Shown here: piece after piece, positions 17,186-26,575 of the stretch
How the letters are laid out: each line of letters starts with the position of its first letter
Numbering within the stretch: the first letter of the stretch is position 1
Assembly: GCA_020444545.1 (NCBI GenBank)
Contig: JAHLKT010000003.1
Location: forward strand, 62,001-126,000
DNA length: 64,000 nt
Direction of reading: 5' to 3'
DNA from: Desulfarculaceae bacterium
GTDB taxonomy: Bacteria > Desulfobacterota > Desulfarculia > Desulfarculales > Desulfarculaceae
Position numbers and translations under genes: made by a program
The notes under the pieces: model-generated
What the model saw: only the letters and a program-made list of their open reading frames with translations
What the model was told of the DNA's origin: nothing
Databases searched by the model: none

Positions 17186-20100
17186 TTAACCCATCGCCGC
17201 CCTTTCCTTGGCCAGGATCTGGGCGTCGGTGAAGTGTTGCAGGGTGATGGCCTTGCCGGGGCACTCCGCCGCGCAGGCGCCGCAGCCGTAGCACTGGGCC
17301 ACCTCTATCTTGGCCGCGCCGTCCACGATCTTGGGCACCCCGTAGGGGCAGGTGCGCACGCAGGTCAGGCACACCGAGCACTTGTTGGGATCCACCGTGG
17401 CCACCACTCCGCCCACGCGGATGAGGTTCTTGGCCAACACGGTTAGCGCCCGGCCGGCGGCCGCGTTGGCCTGGGCGATGGCCTCGTCGATGGGCTTGGG
17501 GTAATGGGCCAGGCCCGCCTGGTAGATGCCCTCGGTGGCGAAGTCCACCGGCCGCAGCTTGGCGTGGGCCTCCAGGAAGAAGCCCTCGGCGTTCAGCGGG
17601 GTCTTCATGGCCTCGGCCAGCTGGTGCACCTCGTTGGGCAGGATGGCCGCGGCCAGCACCAGGCGGTCCACCTCGAAGCTGATGGGCACGCCCAGCACGT
17701 GGTCCGTGGCGGTGACGGCGATCTTGCCGCTCTGGCCCACCGCGGCCTGGGGCTTGTCCTCCAGCTTGTAGCGGAAGAAGAGCACCCCCGCCTCGCGAGC
17801 CTTCTTGTACAGGTCCTCGCGCACCCCGTAGGTGCGGATGTCGCGGTAGAGGATATAGACCTGGGCCTCGGGGTTGGCCTCCTTGACCTTGATGGCGCTT
17901 TCCACCGAGTGGGTGCAGCACAGGCGGGAGCAGTAGGGCCGCTCCGGCTCGCGGGAGCCCACGCACTGGATGAAGGCCACCGAGCTCCAGTCCTTGGGCG
18001 CGGCGGGGTTGCCCCGGAGCTCCATGTCCAGCTCCAGGGAGGTGAGCACCGCGTCGCTCTCGCCGTAGAGGTACTCGGTGGGCCTTAACTCATGGCCGCC
18101 GGTAGCCAGCACGATGACCCCGTGCTCCACGTTGGTCTCGGCCCCGCCCTCGGCGGTGATGGTGCTCACGTAGTTGCCCACGAAGCCCTTGAACCCGGTG
18201 AGTTCGCTATTGAGGTGCAGGGTGATGTTCTTATTCTCATTGACCAGGCTGACCAGGTCCTCCAGGTAAGGCGCCACGTCTTCGCCCTTCCAGGAGTTGA
18301 GCAAATAGCGGGCGTTGCCGCCCAGCTCGCCGGTCTTTTCCACCAAATGCACCGGATAGCCGGCCTTGCCCAGGTTGAGCGCGGCCACCATGCCGGCCAC
18401 ACCGCCGCCCACCACCACGCCGGCCTTGTTCAGCGGCAGCTCCACCTGGTGCAGCGGCTCGATGAGCGCGGCCTTGGCCACGGCCATGCGCACCAGGTCC
18501 TTGGCCTTGGCGGTGGCCTTCTCGGGCTCGCCCTGGTGCACCCAGGAGTCCTGGTCGCGGATGTTGGCCATCTCGAAGAGGTACTTGTTCAGGCCCGCCT
18601 CGCGGATCGTCTCCTGGAACAAGGGCTCGTGGGTGCGGGGGCTGCAGGAAGCCACCACCACCCGGTTGAGGTTGTTCTCCTCGATCTTGTCCTTGATCTT
18701 GTTCTGGGTGTCCTGCGAGCAGGTGAACAGGTTGTCGTCCACGAACTCCACGAAGGGCAAGGTGGCGGCATACTCGCGCACCGCGGGCACGTCCACGATG
18801 CCCCCGATGTTGATGCCGCAGTTGCACACGAACACGCCCACCCTGGGCTGCTCCCCGCTGATGTCCTTCTCGATGGGGTAGGTCAGCTCCTTGGTCAGGG
18901 TGCCCCGGCTCTCGGAGATGTCCAGGCTGGCCACGCAGGCCGCCGCGCTGGCTTCCATCACCGCCTGGGGGATGTCCTTGGGGCCCGCGAAGGCGCCGCA
19001 GGCGAAGATGCCCTCGCGGCTGGTGCCCACCGGGGCGAAGGATGAGGTCTCGGTGAAGTTGTAGCCGGTGAGGTCGATGCCCAGGCGATGGGCGGTCTCG
19101 ATGGCCTCGGGTCCGGTCTGGAGGCCCACCGAGAGGACCACCATGTCGAACTCCTCCTCCATGGCCTCGCCGTTCTCGGTAACGTACTCGATGCGCAGGC
19201 GGTCGCCCTCCACCGGGTCCACGGTGTGCACCCGGGAGCGGATGAAGCGCACCCCCTTCTCGTCCTCGGCCCGGTTGTAGTACTTCTCGAAGTCCTTGCC
19301 GTAGGTGCGCATGTCCATGAAGAAGATGGTGGCGTCCAGCTCCTCGGAGGCGTGCTCCTTGGCGATCACCGCCTCCTTGATGGCGTACATGCAGCACACC
19401 GCCGAGCAATAGCCATTGTCGCAGTGGTTGATGTCGCGGCTGCCCACGCACTGGAGCCAGGCGATCTTCTTGGGCTCCACCCCGTCGCTGGGGCGCTGGA
19501 GGTGGCCCTGGTAGGGGCCCGAGGCGCTCAGGATGCGCTCGAACTCCATGGCCGAGACCACGTTGGGATGCCCGGCGTAGGAGTAGGTGTCGAACAGGTT
19601 GGGGTCGAAGGGATCGAACCCAGGCGCCAGGATCACGCTGCCCACGTTGAGGGTCATCTCGGTGGGCTGCTGGTCGTGGGCCGGGGCCTTGGCCTTGCAG
19701 GCTTCCACGCACTGCAAGCACTCGCAGCACACCCCGCAGTTCAGGCAGCGGTCGCCCTCGGACTGGGCCTGCTCGGCCTTGAGGCCCAGCTCGAACTCCT
19801 TGTAATCGTGCTTGCGCTCCTCGCCGCCGCGCATCTCCATGTGCGCCCGGGGAGCCAGGTCGATGTCCAAGGGGATGGGGTTGAACTCGCGCTCGCCCTC
19901 GGGCCTGAGCTCGGGCTTCACGCGGCCCTCGGCCAGGTCCTGGCCTTCGAACTGGCGCAACATGCTGCGCGCCGCCTCGCGGCCGGCGGCCACCGCGCCG
20001 ATGGCGATCCAGGGGCCGGTGACCACGTCGCCGCCCGCGTACACGCCTTCCAGGTTGGTGGCGTTGGTGGTGGGGTCGGCGGCGATGGTGCCGCGCGGGC

Positions 20101-21613
20101 TCAGCTCCAGGCCGTGGTCCTCGCCCAGCCAGGAGAGGTCGGTGCGCTGGCCGATGGCGGTGATAATCAGGTCGGCGTCCATGGGGGTGGTGTGCCCCTC
20201 GTCGAACTCGGGGGCGAAGCGGCCCTCCTCGTTGAACACCCGGGTGCACTTCTTGAGCACCAGGCCCACGGCCTTGCCGCCCTCGGCCTTGACCTCCATC
20301 ACGCCGCGGCGGTGCACGAACTTGACGCCCTCTTCGGTGGCCTCGCTGATCTCCCAAGGGCTGGCCGGGCACTCCTCTTCGGACTCCAGCATGACCATGG
20401 TCACGTCGCTGGCGCCCTGGCGGATGGCGGTGCGGGCCGCGTCCACGGCCACGTTGCCGCCGCCCACCACGATGACCTTGTCGCCTTGAGCGGTCTCGTT
20501 GCCCAGGCTCACGTCCTGGAGGTAGTCCAGGGCGGCCACCACCTGCTCGCTGTCCTCGCCGGGCGCGCCCAGCTTGAAGCTGGCCGGAGCGCCCACGCCC
20601 AGGAACACCGCGTCGTAGTCGTCGCGCAGGTTCTGGAAGGTGGTGTCCGTGCCAATGGGGCTGTTGAGCTTGATCTCCACGCCCATGCCCTTGATCATGT
20701 CCACCTCGGCCTGCAAGGTCTCCATGGGCAGGCGGTAGGAGGGCACGCCCACGGCCAGCGCGCCGCCGGCCACGGGCAGGGCCTCGTAGATCACCGACTT
20801 AACGCCCGCGCGGGCCAGATGGTAGGCGCAGGACAACCCGGCCGGGCCGGCACCCACGATGGCCACCTTCTCCGAGCGCGGCTCGCACTCGGGCTGGGCG
20901 ATGTTGGTGATGCCCACCTCGTCGGCCACGAAGCGCTTGATGTCGCGGATGGCGATGGCCTCGTCCACGTCCATGCGGCGGCAGGACTCCTCGCAGGGAT
21001 GGGGGCAGATGCGGCCGATGGTGCCCGGCAGGGGCAGGTCCTTCATGATGATGTTCAAGCTCTCGGCGAAGTTGCCGGTCTTGGCCATCTGCACGTAGCC
21101 CTGCACGTTGAGGTTGGCCGGGCAGGCCACCAGACAAGGGGCGCGGTCCATCTTGGTGATGGAATAGGCGTTGGGGAAGGCCTGGGCATAGCGCTTGAAG
21201 GTCGCCTTGCGCTCACTCAGCCCCTGGTCGAACTCGTTGGGCACCGAGACCGGGCAGGCCTCGATGCAGTCGCCGCAGGCGGTGCAGGCGTCCATGTCCA
21301 CGTAGCGGGGCTCCTGATGCACCTCCACCGAGAAGTCGCCCGCCTCGCCGGAGATGGATTGCACCTCGGCCTGGGTGATGATTTCGATGTTCAGATGGCG
21401 CCCGCACTCCACCAACTTGGGGGAGATGATGCACATGGCGCAGTCATTGGTGGGGAAGGTCTTGTCAAGCTGGGCCATCCTTCCGCCGATGGCCGTGGTC
21501 TTTTCAACCAGGTACACGTAGTATCCGGCGTTGGCCAAGTCCAAAGAAGCCTGCACCCCGGCGATGCCGGCGCCGACCACCATTACCGCTCCGACCTTGC
21601 TGCTTTGCGCCAT
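17186..21613 (-). CDS. hdrA: HdrA-GltD-HdrA fusion flavoprotein
   Basis: This 1475-residue cytoplasmic electron-transfer protein has these modules in order. (1) HdrA N-part: FAD loop MVVGAGIAGVQ (about 11-21), FPTNDCAMCII, and the cluster motif CTACGDCIEACP (about 110-121). (2) An inserted GltD/NfnB-like unit (about 155-640): CLVACPANLNV, CPHPCEESC, FAD loop VAIVGAGPAGLS (250), NAD(P)H loop VIVVGGGNVAVDAA (380) and GVYAGGDVVTGP, then CLNCGVCCECLQC. (3) The rest of HdrA from about 655, including CVGSRDINHC and CCMYAIKE. (4) A second HdrA module with GVFVCNCGINIGG and FAD loop VVVGGGVAGMVAAL, ending in ferredoxin motifs CSVCLTCVRTCP and CYGCGACAAECP. Start ATG 21613 follows AAGGGA. It heads the operon with mvhD, metV and metF. 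Confidence 0.93.
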   Translation of the reverse strand: MAQSSKVGAVMVVGAGIAGVQASLDLANAGYYVYLVEKTTAIGGRMAQLDKTFPTNDCAMCIISPKLVECGRHLNIEIITQAEVQSISGEAGDFSVEVHQEPRYVDMDACTACGDCIEACPVSVPNEFDQGLSERKATFKRYAQAFPNAYSITKMDRAPCLVACPANLNVQGYVQMAKTGNFAESLNIIMKDLPLPGTIGRICPHPCEESCRRMDVDEAIAIRDIKRFVADEVGITNIAQPECEPRSEKVAIVGAGPAGLSCAYHLARAGVKSVIYEALPVAGGALAVGVPSYRLPMETLQAEVDMIKGMGVEIKLNSPIGTDTTFQNLRDDYDAVFLGVGAPASFKLGAPGEDSEQVVAALDYLQDVSLGNETAQGDKVIVVGGGNVAVDAARTAIRQGASDVTMVMLESEEECPASPWEISEATEEGVKFVHRRGVMEVKAEGGKAVGLVLKKCTRVFNEEGRFAPEFDEGHTTPMDADLIITAIGQRTDLSWLGEDHGLELSPRGTIAADPTTNATNLEGVYAGGDVVTGPWIAIGAVAAGREAARSMLRQFEGQDLAEGRVKPELRPEGEREFNPIPLDIDLAPRAHMEMRGGEERKHDYKEFELGLKAEQAQSEGDRCLNCGVCCECLQCVEACKAKAPAHDQQPTEMTLNVGSVILAPGFDPFDPNLFDTYSYAGHPNVVSAMEFERILSASGPYQGHLQRPSDGVEPKKIAWLQCVGSRDINHCDNGYCSAVCCMYAIKEAVIAKEHASEELDATIFFMDMRTYGKDFEKYYNRAEDEKGVRFIRSRVHTVDPVEGDRLRIEYVTENGEAMEEEFDMVVLSVGLQTGPEAIETAHRLGIDLTGYNFTETSSFAPVGTSREGIFACGAFAGPKDIPQAVMEASAAACVASLDISESRGTLTKELTYPIEKDISGEQPRVGVFVCNCGINIGGIVDVPAVREYAATLPFVEFVDDNLFTCSQDTQNKIKDKIEENNLNRVVVASCSPRTHEPLFQETIREAGLNKYLFEMANIRDQDSWVHQGEPEKATAKAKDLVRMAVAKAALIEPLHQVELPLNKAGVVVGGGVAGMVAALNLGKAGYPVHLVEKTGELGGNARYLLNSWKGEDVAPYLEDLVSLVNENKNITLHLNSELTGFKGFVGNYVSTITAEGGAETNVEHGVIVLATGGHELRPTEYLYGESDAVLTSLELDMELRGNPAAPKDWSSVAFIQCVGSREPERPYCSRLCCTHSVESAIKVKEANPEAQVYILYRDIRTYGVREDLYKKAREAGVLFFRYKLEDKPQAAVGQSGKIAVTATDHVLGVPISFEVDRLVLAAAILPNEVHQLAEAMKTPLNAEGFFLEAHAKLRPVDFATEGIYQAGLAHYPKPIDEAIAQANAAAGRALTVLAKNLIRVGGVVATVDPNKCSVCLTCVRTCPYGVPKIVDGAAKIEVAQCYGCGACAAECPGKAITLQHFTDAQILAKERAAMG

Positions 21614-21754
21614 AGATATCGTCCCTTGCAAACGGTTCTCCGCCTGGCCCCGCGCCAGGCGGATTCAGCGGCCGATCACCTGGTCAGGGACCTTGCCACC
21701 TTGTGAAAATCATAATTATTTACCTCGGAAAGATACCAAATATATTCGATGGGC

Positions 21755-21783
21755 ACTATAGACAAAATAGGAGTCTGTGGCAA
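21755..21783 (-). promoter_or_regulatory. Sigma70-type promoter of hdrA operon
   Basis: On the minus strand TTGCCA (complement of 21778-21783) and TATAGT (complement of 21755-21760) are separated by 17 bp, in an AT-rich region about 140 bp before the hdrA ATG. The 21614-21979 interval holds no gene. It also contains the direct repeat CGATGGGCA at 21747-21755 and 21847-21855. Confidence 0.65.
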
Positions 21784-21920
21784 GATTAGATTGTCCTTCG
21801 AATTTAGCCTACTTAACCCATCTAAATTGTTGGTTGTCGCTAACCCCGATGGGCATTGTTGCCATTATAGCATCGCGTCCGCCCCGCCAGAAAAGCCCCC
21901 CGAGCTGGGAAAATGAGCAC

Positions 21921-21954
21921 AAAAAGAGCCCGGGCCGCAATGGCCCGGGCTCTT
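21921..21954 (-). terminator. Intrinsic terminator of fhs
   Basis: A perfect 13-bp stem, AAGAGCCCGGGCC / GGCCCGGGCTCTT, with a 5-base loop is followed on the minus strand by a T-run (complement of 21921-21925). It lies 25 bp after the fhs stop. Confidence 0.9.
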
Positions 21955-21979
21955 GAGGGTCTTACTTGGAGCGTTTGGT

Positions 21980-23752
21980 CTAGAACACGCCCTTGACCTT
22001 GCCGGTCTCGACGTCGACGTCCACGCGGCGGTAGGCCGGGTTGGAGCCGGTGCCGGGCATCAGGCTGATGTTGCCCGCCACGGGCACCACGAAGCCGGCG
22101 CCGCCGTAGGTGAGAATGTCGCGCACGAACAGGCGCCAGTCCTTGGGCACGCCCTTGAGGGCCGGGTTGTCCGACAGCGACAGGTGGGTCTTGACCATGC
22201 AGGTGCCCAGCTTGGACAGCTCGGCGTCGGCCTCGATCTTCTTGGCCTTGGCCAGGGCGGCGTCGGAGTAGTCCACGCCGTCGGCACCGTAGACCTCCTT
22301 GGCGATGAGGCTGATGCGCTCGCGCAGCGGAGTCTCCAGCTCGTAGAGCAGCTTGAACTCGTTGGGCTCGTTGCACGCGTCGATGACCGCGTCCGCGAAC
22401 TCCAGAGCGCCTTCGCCGCCGTGCTCCCAGTGACGCGACAGGGCCACGCGGGCGCCGGCCGCCTCGCCCATCTCACGCACCTTGGCGATCTCGGCGTCGG
22501 TGTCGGTGTAGAAGGCGTTGATGCACACCACCGGGTTGATGCCGGCCTTGCGCACGGTGTTGATGTGGTGGACCAAGTTCTCGCAGCCCTTCTCGACCCA
22601 CTCGACGTTCTCGCCCTTGTACTCTTCGGGCATGGGCTTGCCGGGCACCGGGATGGGAGCGCCGCCGTGGCACTTCAGGGCCCGGATGGTGGCCACGACC
22701 ACCGCGCAGTTGGGCTTCAGGCCGCTGAAGCGGCACTTCAGGTTCCAGAACTTCTCAAAGCCGATGTCCGCGCCGAAGCCCGACTCGGTCACGTGGTAGT
22801 CGCCCAGCTTCAGGGCCACGCGGTCGGCGATGATGGAGGACTGGCCGATGGCGATGTTGGCGAAGGGACCGGCGTGCACGAACACCGGCTGGCCTTCCAG
22901 GGACTGCAACAGGTTGGGGTTCAGGGCCTCGACCATCCAGGCGGTCATGGCGCCGTCGACCTGCAGATCCTTGGTGGTGATGGGCACGCCCTGCTTGTTG
23001 TAGGCCACCACGATCTTGCCCATGCGCTCGCGCATGTCGGCCAGGTCCTTGGCCACGGCCAGAATGGCCATAACCTCGGAGGAAACCGCGATGCCGAACT
23101 TGGACTGCATGGTGAAGCCGTCGGTGCGGCCGCCCAGGCCCATGACGATATTGCGCAGGCCCTGGCAGCAGAAGTCGATGATCCAGCCCATTTCCACGTT
23201 AGTGGGGTCGATGTCCAGGCGCTCCATGTTGGACAGGCGCATGAGCTGCTCGTCGGTGTAGTTGCGCTCGTGCTGCATACGGCTGTTCAGCGCGACCATG
23301 GCCAGGTTGTGGCTGTTCATGATGGCGTTGATGTCGCCGGTGAGGCCCAGGGAGAACGGGGTCAAGGGGATGCACTGGGCCAAGCCGCCGCCGGCCGCGG
23401 AACCCTTGATGTTCATGGTGGGGCCGCCGGAGGGCTGACGGATGGCCGCGGTCACGTTGACCTTGCGCTGGCCCAGGCCCTCGACCAGACCCATGGAGGA
23501 GGTGGACTTGCCCTCTCCCAGGGGGGTGGGGGTGATGGCGGTGACGTCAATGTACTTGCCGTCGGGGCGATCTTTGAGCCTATCGAGCAGCTTTTTGAAG
23601 TCCACCTTGGCCACGTAGTGACCATGCAGGAGCAGTTCCTCCTCGGTTATCCCCAGCTCGCTGGCGATATCCTTGATGGGCTTCATGTACTCTTCGGCTG
23701 CCTCAGCGATTACGTAATCAGGATTTTCTCTGGGATCTGGCAGCTTGGGCAT
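21980..23752 (-). CDS. fhs: Formate--tetrahydrofolate ligase
   Basis: This 590-residue enzyme forms 10-formyl-THF from formate, ATP and THF, the entry step of the methyl branch of the Wood-Ljungdahl pathway (or its ATP-yielding reverse). The P-loop [16 protein letters not shown] (about residues 75-90) and the family motif [20 protein letters not shown] (about 104-123) are intact. The C-terminus retains [20 protein letters not shown]. Start ATG 23752 is preceded by AGGAGG. It stands alone, with its own terminator, between the hdr-met operon and nfnAB. Confidence 0.97.
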   Translation of the reverse strand: MPKLPDPRENPDYVIAEAAEEYMKPIKDIASELGITEEELLLHGHYVAKVDFKKLLDRLKDRPDGKYIDVTAITPTPLGEGKSTSSMGLVEGLGQRKVNVTAAIRQPSGGPTMNIKGSAAGGGLAQCIPLTPFSLGLTGDINAIMNSHNLAMVALNSRMQHERNYTDEQLMRLSNMERLDIDPTNVEMGWIIDFCCQGLRNIVMGLGGRTDGFTMQSKFGIAVSSEVMAILAVAKDLADMRERMGKIVVAYNKQGVPITTKDLQVDGAMTAWMVEALNPNLLQSLEGQPVFVHAGPFANIAIGQSSIIADRVALKLGDYHVTESGFGADIGFEKFWNLKCRFSGLKPNCAVVVATIRALKCHGGAPIPVPGKPMPEEYKGENVEWVEKGCENLVHHINTVRKAGINPVVCINAFYTDTDAEIAKVREMGEAAGARVALSRHWEHGGEGALEFADAVIDACNEPNEFKLLYELETPLRERISLIAKEVYGADGVDYSDAALAKAKKIEADAELSKLGTCMVKTHLSLSDNPALKGVPKDWRLFVRDILTYGGAGFVVPVAGNISLMPGTGSNPAYRRVDVDVETGKVKGVF

Positions 23753-23924
23753 ATCAACTCCTCCTTGAAAGCATAACGCAGCAATGTCAACGATCCGGCC
23801 CTGCCCCCGGGTGCCTCCCGGCAGCCAAACCAGACCATATAAGTTTACGACTTCTCTCCGGTGCTCTTATTTCAGCTATCTGGCGACGACCCCGTAAGCT
23901 AAGGAGATCACCAGTTATCTTGGG

Positions 23925-23953
23925 CAAATAGCACGTTTGGGATTCAAGGTCAA
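23925..23953 (-). promoter_or_regulatory. Candidate fhs promoter
   Basis: On the minus strand TTGACC (complement of 23948-23953) and TATTTG (complement of 23925-23930) are spaced by 17 bp. A leader of about 165 nt to the fhs start would result. The -10 match is weak. Confidence 0.4.
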
Positions 23954-24024
23954 GAGAATTGCATCACAAACTGCTCCCAACCCCCAAGTTGAACCACAGA
24001 CCCCGGCAAGCAGCAGGAGATTAT

Positions 24025-24051
24025 TTGACGCGGGCCCTTGGGGGTGATAAT
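24025..24051 (+). promoter_or_regulatory. Candidate nfnAB promoter
   Basis: TTGACG (24025-24030) and GATAAT (24046-24051) are separated by 15 bp, about 125 bp before the nfnA start. Apart from the two candidate promoters, I see no gene between 23753 and 24176. Confidence 0.4.
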
Positions 24052-24176
24052 GCTACCCCTGTGAGGGGGAGGTCCGGCCCCCAGTTCGGGCCTCAAAATC
24101 AACATTCGAAGCACCCCGCAGCCCTGTTCAGCATACCTCTATCATCCATGGGTGTTTCCTGTCCACGGGGAGAGAC

Positions 24177-25028
24177 ATGTACAAGATCCTTTCCAAGCGG
24201 GAGCTGGCCCAGGGCACTGTGGTCGAAAACGAGATCGAGGCTCCCCGCATCGCGGCCAAGGCCCAGCCCGGCCAGTTCGTCATCCTCAGGGTCAACGAGA
24301 CCGGCGAGCGCATTCCGCTCACCATGGCCGACACCGACCCCCGGCGGGGCACCATCACCATCATCTACCAGGTGGTGGGCAAGACCACCGCTCTGCTCAA
24401 GAGCCTGGCGGTGATGGACTCCATCATGGACATCGCCGGGCCCCTGGGCACCCCGACGCCCATCGAGAAAAAGGGCACCATCATCTGCGTGGGCGGCGGC
24501 ACCGGCGTGGCCGTGCTGCACCCCATCACCCGGGGCTTCCATGAGGCGGGCAACAAGGTCATCGGCATCATCGGGGCGCGCACCAAGGACTTGCTCATCA
24601 TGGAAGACAAGATGACCAAGGCCACGGACGAGCTTTACGTCTGCACCGACGACGGCTCCTACGGCCACCACGGCTTTGTGACCGACGTCTTGCGCGAGCA
24701 GCTGACCAAGCTGGGCTCCGAGGTCAAGGAGGCGGTGTGCATCGGGCCGGTGCCCATGATGAAGTTCTGTTGCAAGGTCACCGAGGAGTTCGGGGTGCCC
24801 AGCATGGTCAGCCTGAACGCCATCATGGTGGACGGCACGGGCATGTGCGGCTGTTGCCGGGTGCAGGTGGGCGGCGAGACCAAGTTCGCCTGCGTGGACG
24901 GCCCGGAGTTCGACGGCCACAAGGTGGATTTCGAGGGGCTTTCCAAGCGCCTGACCGCCTACATGCCTCAGGAGAAGGAGGCCATGGGCCTCTATGAAAA
25001 GAAATGCTCCTGCGGCAAGCAGGGTTAA
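24177..25028 (+). CDS. nfnA: NfnA-like ferredoxin-NADP reductase subunit
   Basis: This 283-residue protein of the dihydroorotate dehydrogenase electron-transfer type has an FAD-binding barrel (VENEIEAPRIAAKAQPGQFV), a nucleotide-binding loop IICVGGGTGVAVLHP (about residues 101-115) and the [2Fe-2S] motif DGTGMCGCCRV with a further Cys in FACVDGPEF (about 221-245). It is the small subunit of NfnAB, which couples NADPH oxidation to NAD and ferredoxin reduction or the reverse. GGGGAGAG precedes the ATG at 24177. nfnB follows after 15 bp. Confidence 0.9.
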   Translation: MYKILSKRELAQGTVVENEIEAPRIAAKAQPGQFVILRVNETGERIPLTMADTDPRRGTITIIYQVVGKTTALLKSLAVMDSIMDIAGPLGTPTPIEKKGTIICVGGGTGVAVLHPITRGFHEAGNKVIGIIGARTKDLLIMEDKMTKATDELYVCTDDGSYGHHGFVTDVLREQLTKLGSEVKEAVCIGPVPMMKFCCKVTEEFGVPSMVSLNAIMVDGTGMCGCCRVQVGGETKFACVDGPEFDGHKVDFEGLSKRLTAYMPQEKEAMGLYEKKCSCGKQG

Positions 25029-25043
25029 GGGGGGAGAAGCATC

Positions 25044-26447
25044 ATGGCCGATAAAAAGGAAAAGACTCCCCGCACTCCCATGCCCGAGCAGAAGCCCGAG
25101 GTTCGCCGCCGCAACTTCGAGGAGGTGCCCCTGGGCTACCAGGCCGAGATGGCCCAGATCGAGGCCAGCCGTTGCTTGCAGTGCAAGAAGCCTGCTTGCG
25201 TGCAGGGCTGCCCGGTGAACGTAAACATCCCAGCCTTCATCCACCACATCGCCGAGGGCAACTTCGCCAAAGCGGTGTTCCAGCTCTGGGAGGACAACTC
25301 CCTGCCCGCGGTCTGCGGCCGGGTGTGCCCCCAGGAGAACCAGTGCGAAGGCAACTGCATCGTGGGCAAGAAGGACAAGCCCGTGGCCATCGGCAACCTG
25401 GAGCGCTTCGCCGCGGACTGGGCCCGGTCCGAAAAGGACCTGCCCCTGCCTCCGGTGGCCCCCAAGACCGGCAAGAAGGTGGCCGTGGTGGGATCGGGCC
25501 CCGGCAGCCTCACAGTGGCCGGCGACCTGATCCGCAAGGGCCACGAGGTCACGGTCTACGAGGCCTTCCACAAGCCCGGCGGCGTGCTGGTCTACGGCAT
25601 TCCCCAGTTCCGGCTGCCCAAGGAGATCGTGGCCTCGGAGGTCAACTTCCTGGAGCGCCTGGGCGTTAAAGTCGAGTGCAACGTGGTGGTGGGCTCCACC
25701 ATCACCGTGGACGAGCTGCTCACCGAAGAGGGCTTTGACGCGGTGTACCTGGGCGTGGGCGCGGGCCTGCCCCGCTTCGTGGGGGTGCCCGGCGAAAACC
25801 TCATCGGGGTCTACAGCGCCAACGAGTACCTCACCCGGGCCAACCTGATGAAGGGCTACCTCTTCCCCGAGTACGACACCCCGCTGATCAAGGGCGACCA
25901 CGTGTGCGTGTTCGGCGGAGGCAACGTGGCCATGGACAGCCTGCGCACCGCCATGCGCATGGGCTGCGACGACGTGAAATGCGTGTACCGCCGCTCCGAG
26001 GAGGAGCTGCCCGCCCGCGGCGAGGAGATCCACCACGCCAAGGACGAGGGCATCCAGTTCTTCCTGCTGCACTCGCCGCTGCGCTTCATTGGCGACGAGG
26101 ACGACCGGCTCAAGGCGGTGGAGCTCCAGGAGATGCAGCTCGGCGAGCCCGACGAGAGCGGCCGCCGGCGGCCCGAGCCCATTCCCGGCTCGGTGAAAAC
26201 CATCGACTGCGACCTGGCCATCATCGCCATCGGCTCCGGGGCCAACCCGCTCATCACCCGCACCACGCCGGGGCTGGAGGTGAACAAGTGGGGCTACATC
26301 GAGGCCGATGACGACGGCAAGACCAAGAAGGCCAAGGTCTGGGCCGGCGGCGACATCGTCACCGGCGCGGCCACGGTGATCAAGGCCGCCGGGGCCGGGC
26401 GCACCGCGGCCAACAGCATGCACCGCTACCTGACCTGGGGCTGGTAG
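25044..26447 (+). CDS. nfnB: NfnB-like NADPH/ferredoxin oxidoreductase (GltD-type) subunit
   Basis: This 467-residue flavoprotein has the N-terminal cluster region RCLQCKKPACVQGCPVNVNI (about residues 44-63) and CGRVCPQENQCEGNC, then FAD loop VAVVGSGPGSLTVAG (about 147), NADP loop VCVFGGGNVAMDSLRTA (about 288) and VWAGGDIVTGAATVI near the end. Next to NfnA this is the large subunit of the electron-bifurcating NfnAB transhydrogenase. Its neighbourhood with fhs and hdr-met fits ferredoxin/NAD(P)H balancing in the folate pathway. It resembles the module inserted in the HdrA fusion. Confidence 0.92.
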   Translation: MADKKEKTPRTPMPEQKPEVRRRNFEEVPLGYQAEMAQIEASRCLQCKKPACVQGCPVNVNIPAFIHHIAEGNFAKAVFQLWEDNSLPAVCGRVCPQENQCEGNCIVGKKDKPVAIGNLERFAADWARSEKDLPLPPVAPKTGKKVAVVGSGPGSLTVAGDLIRKGHEVTVYEAFHKPGGVLVYGIPQFRLPKEIVASEVNFLERLGVKVECNVVVGSTITVDELLTEEGFDAVYLGVGAGLPRFVGVPGENLIGVYSANEYLTRANLMKGYLFPEYDTPLIKGDHVCVFGGGNVAMDSLRTAMRMGCDDVKCVYRRSEEELPARGEEIHHAKDEGIQFFLLHSPLRFIGDEDDRLKAVELQEMQLGEPDESGRRRPEPIPGSVKTIDCDLAIIAIGSGANPLITRTTPGLEVNKWGYIEADDDGKTKKAKVWAGGDIVTGAATVIKAAGAGRTAANSMHRYLTWGW

Positions 26448-26486
26448 AAACCCCCGGTCAAGGGCGCGACGGACAAGGAAAAAAGA

Positions 26487-26517
26487 GGGGCGTCCCGCTT
26501 GCTAGGGGGGACGCCCC
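26487..26517 (+). terminator. Hairpin after nfnB
   Basis: GGGGCGTCCC (26487-26496) pairs perfectly with GGGACGCCCC (26508-26517). An A-run precedes it and there is no T-run after it, so it could terminate imperfectly or stabilise the nfnAB message. Confidence 0.6.
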
Positions 26518-26575
26518 ACTCTATAATTCGGCTACTGTTAAACACCACTGACCATGTTTCACACCGGTTAGCCCA

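Noticed and set aside
19088-21706. An 872-codon + strand frame over hdrA
   Set aside because: It is a shadow of the hdrA fusion, and no family motifs are visible in it.
23753-24176. THF riboswitch or small gene in the fhs/nfnAB divergent region
   Set aside because: No stable extended pairing or credible ORF was seen. Only weak promoter-like hexamers are supported.
23959-24414. A 151-codon + strand ORF before nfnA
   Set aside because: It overlaps nfnA in another frame, has low-complexity Arg/Pro/Ser composition and no ribosome site.
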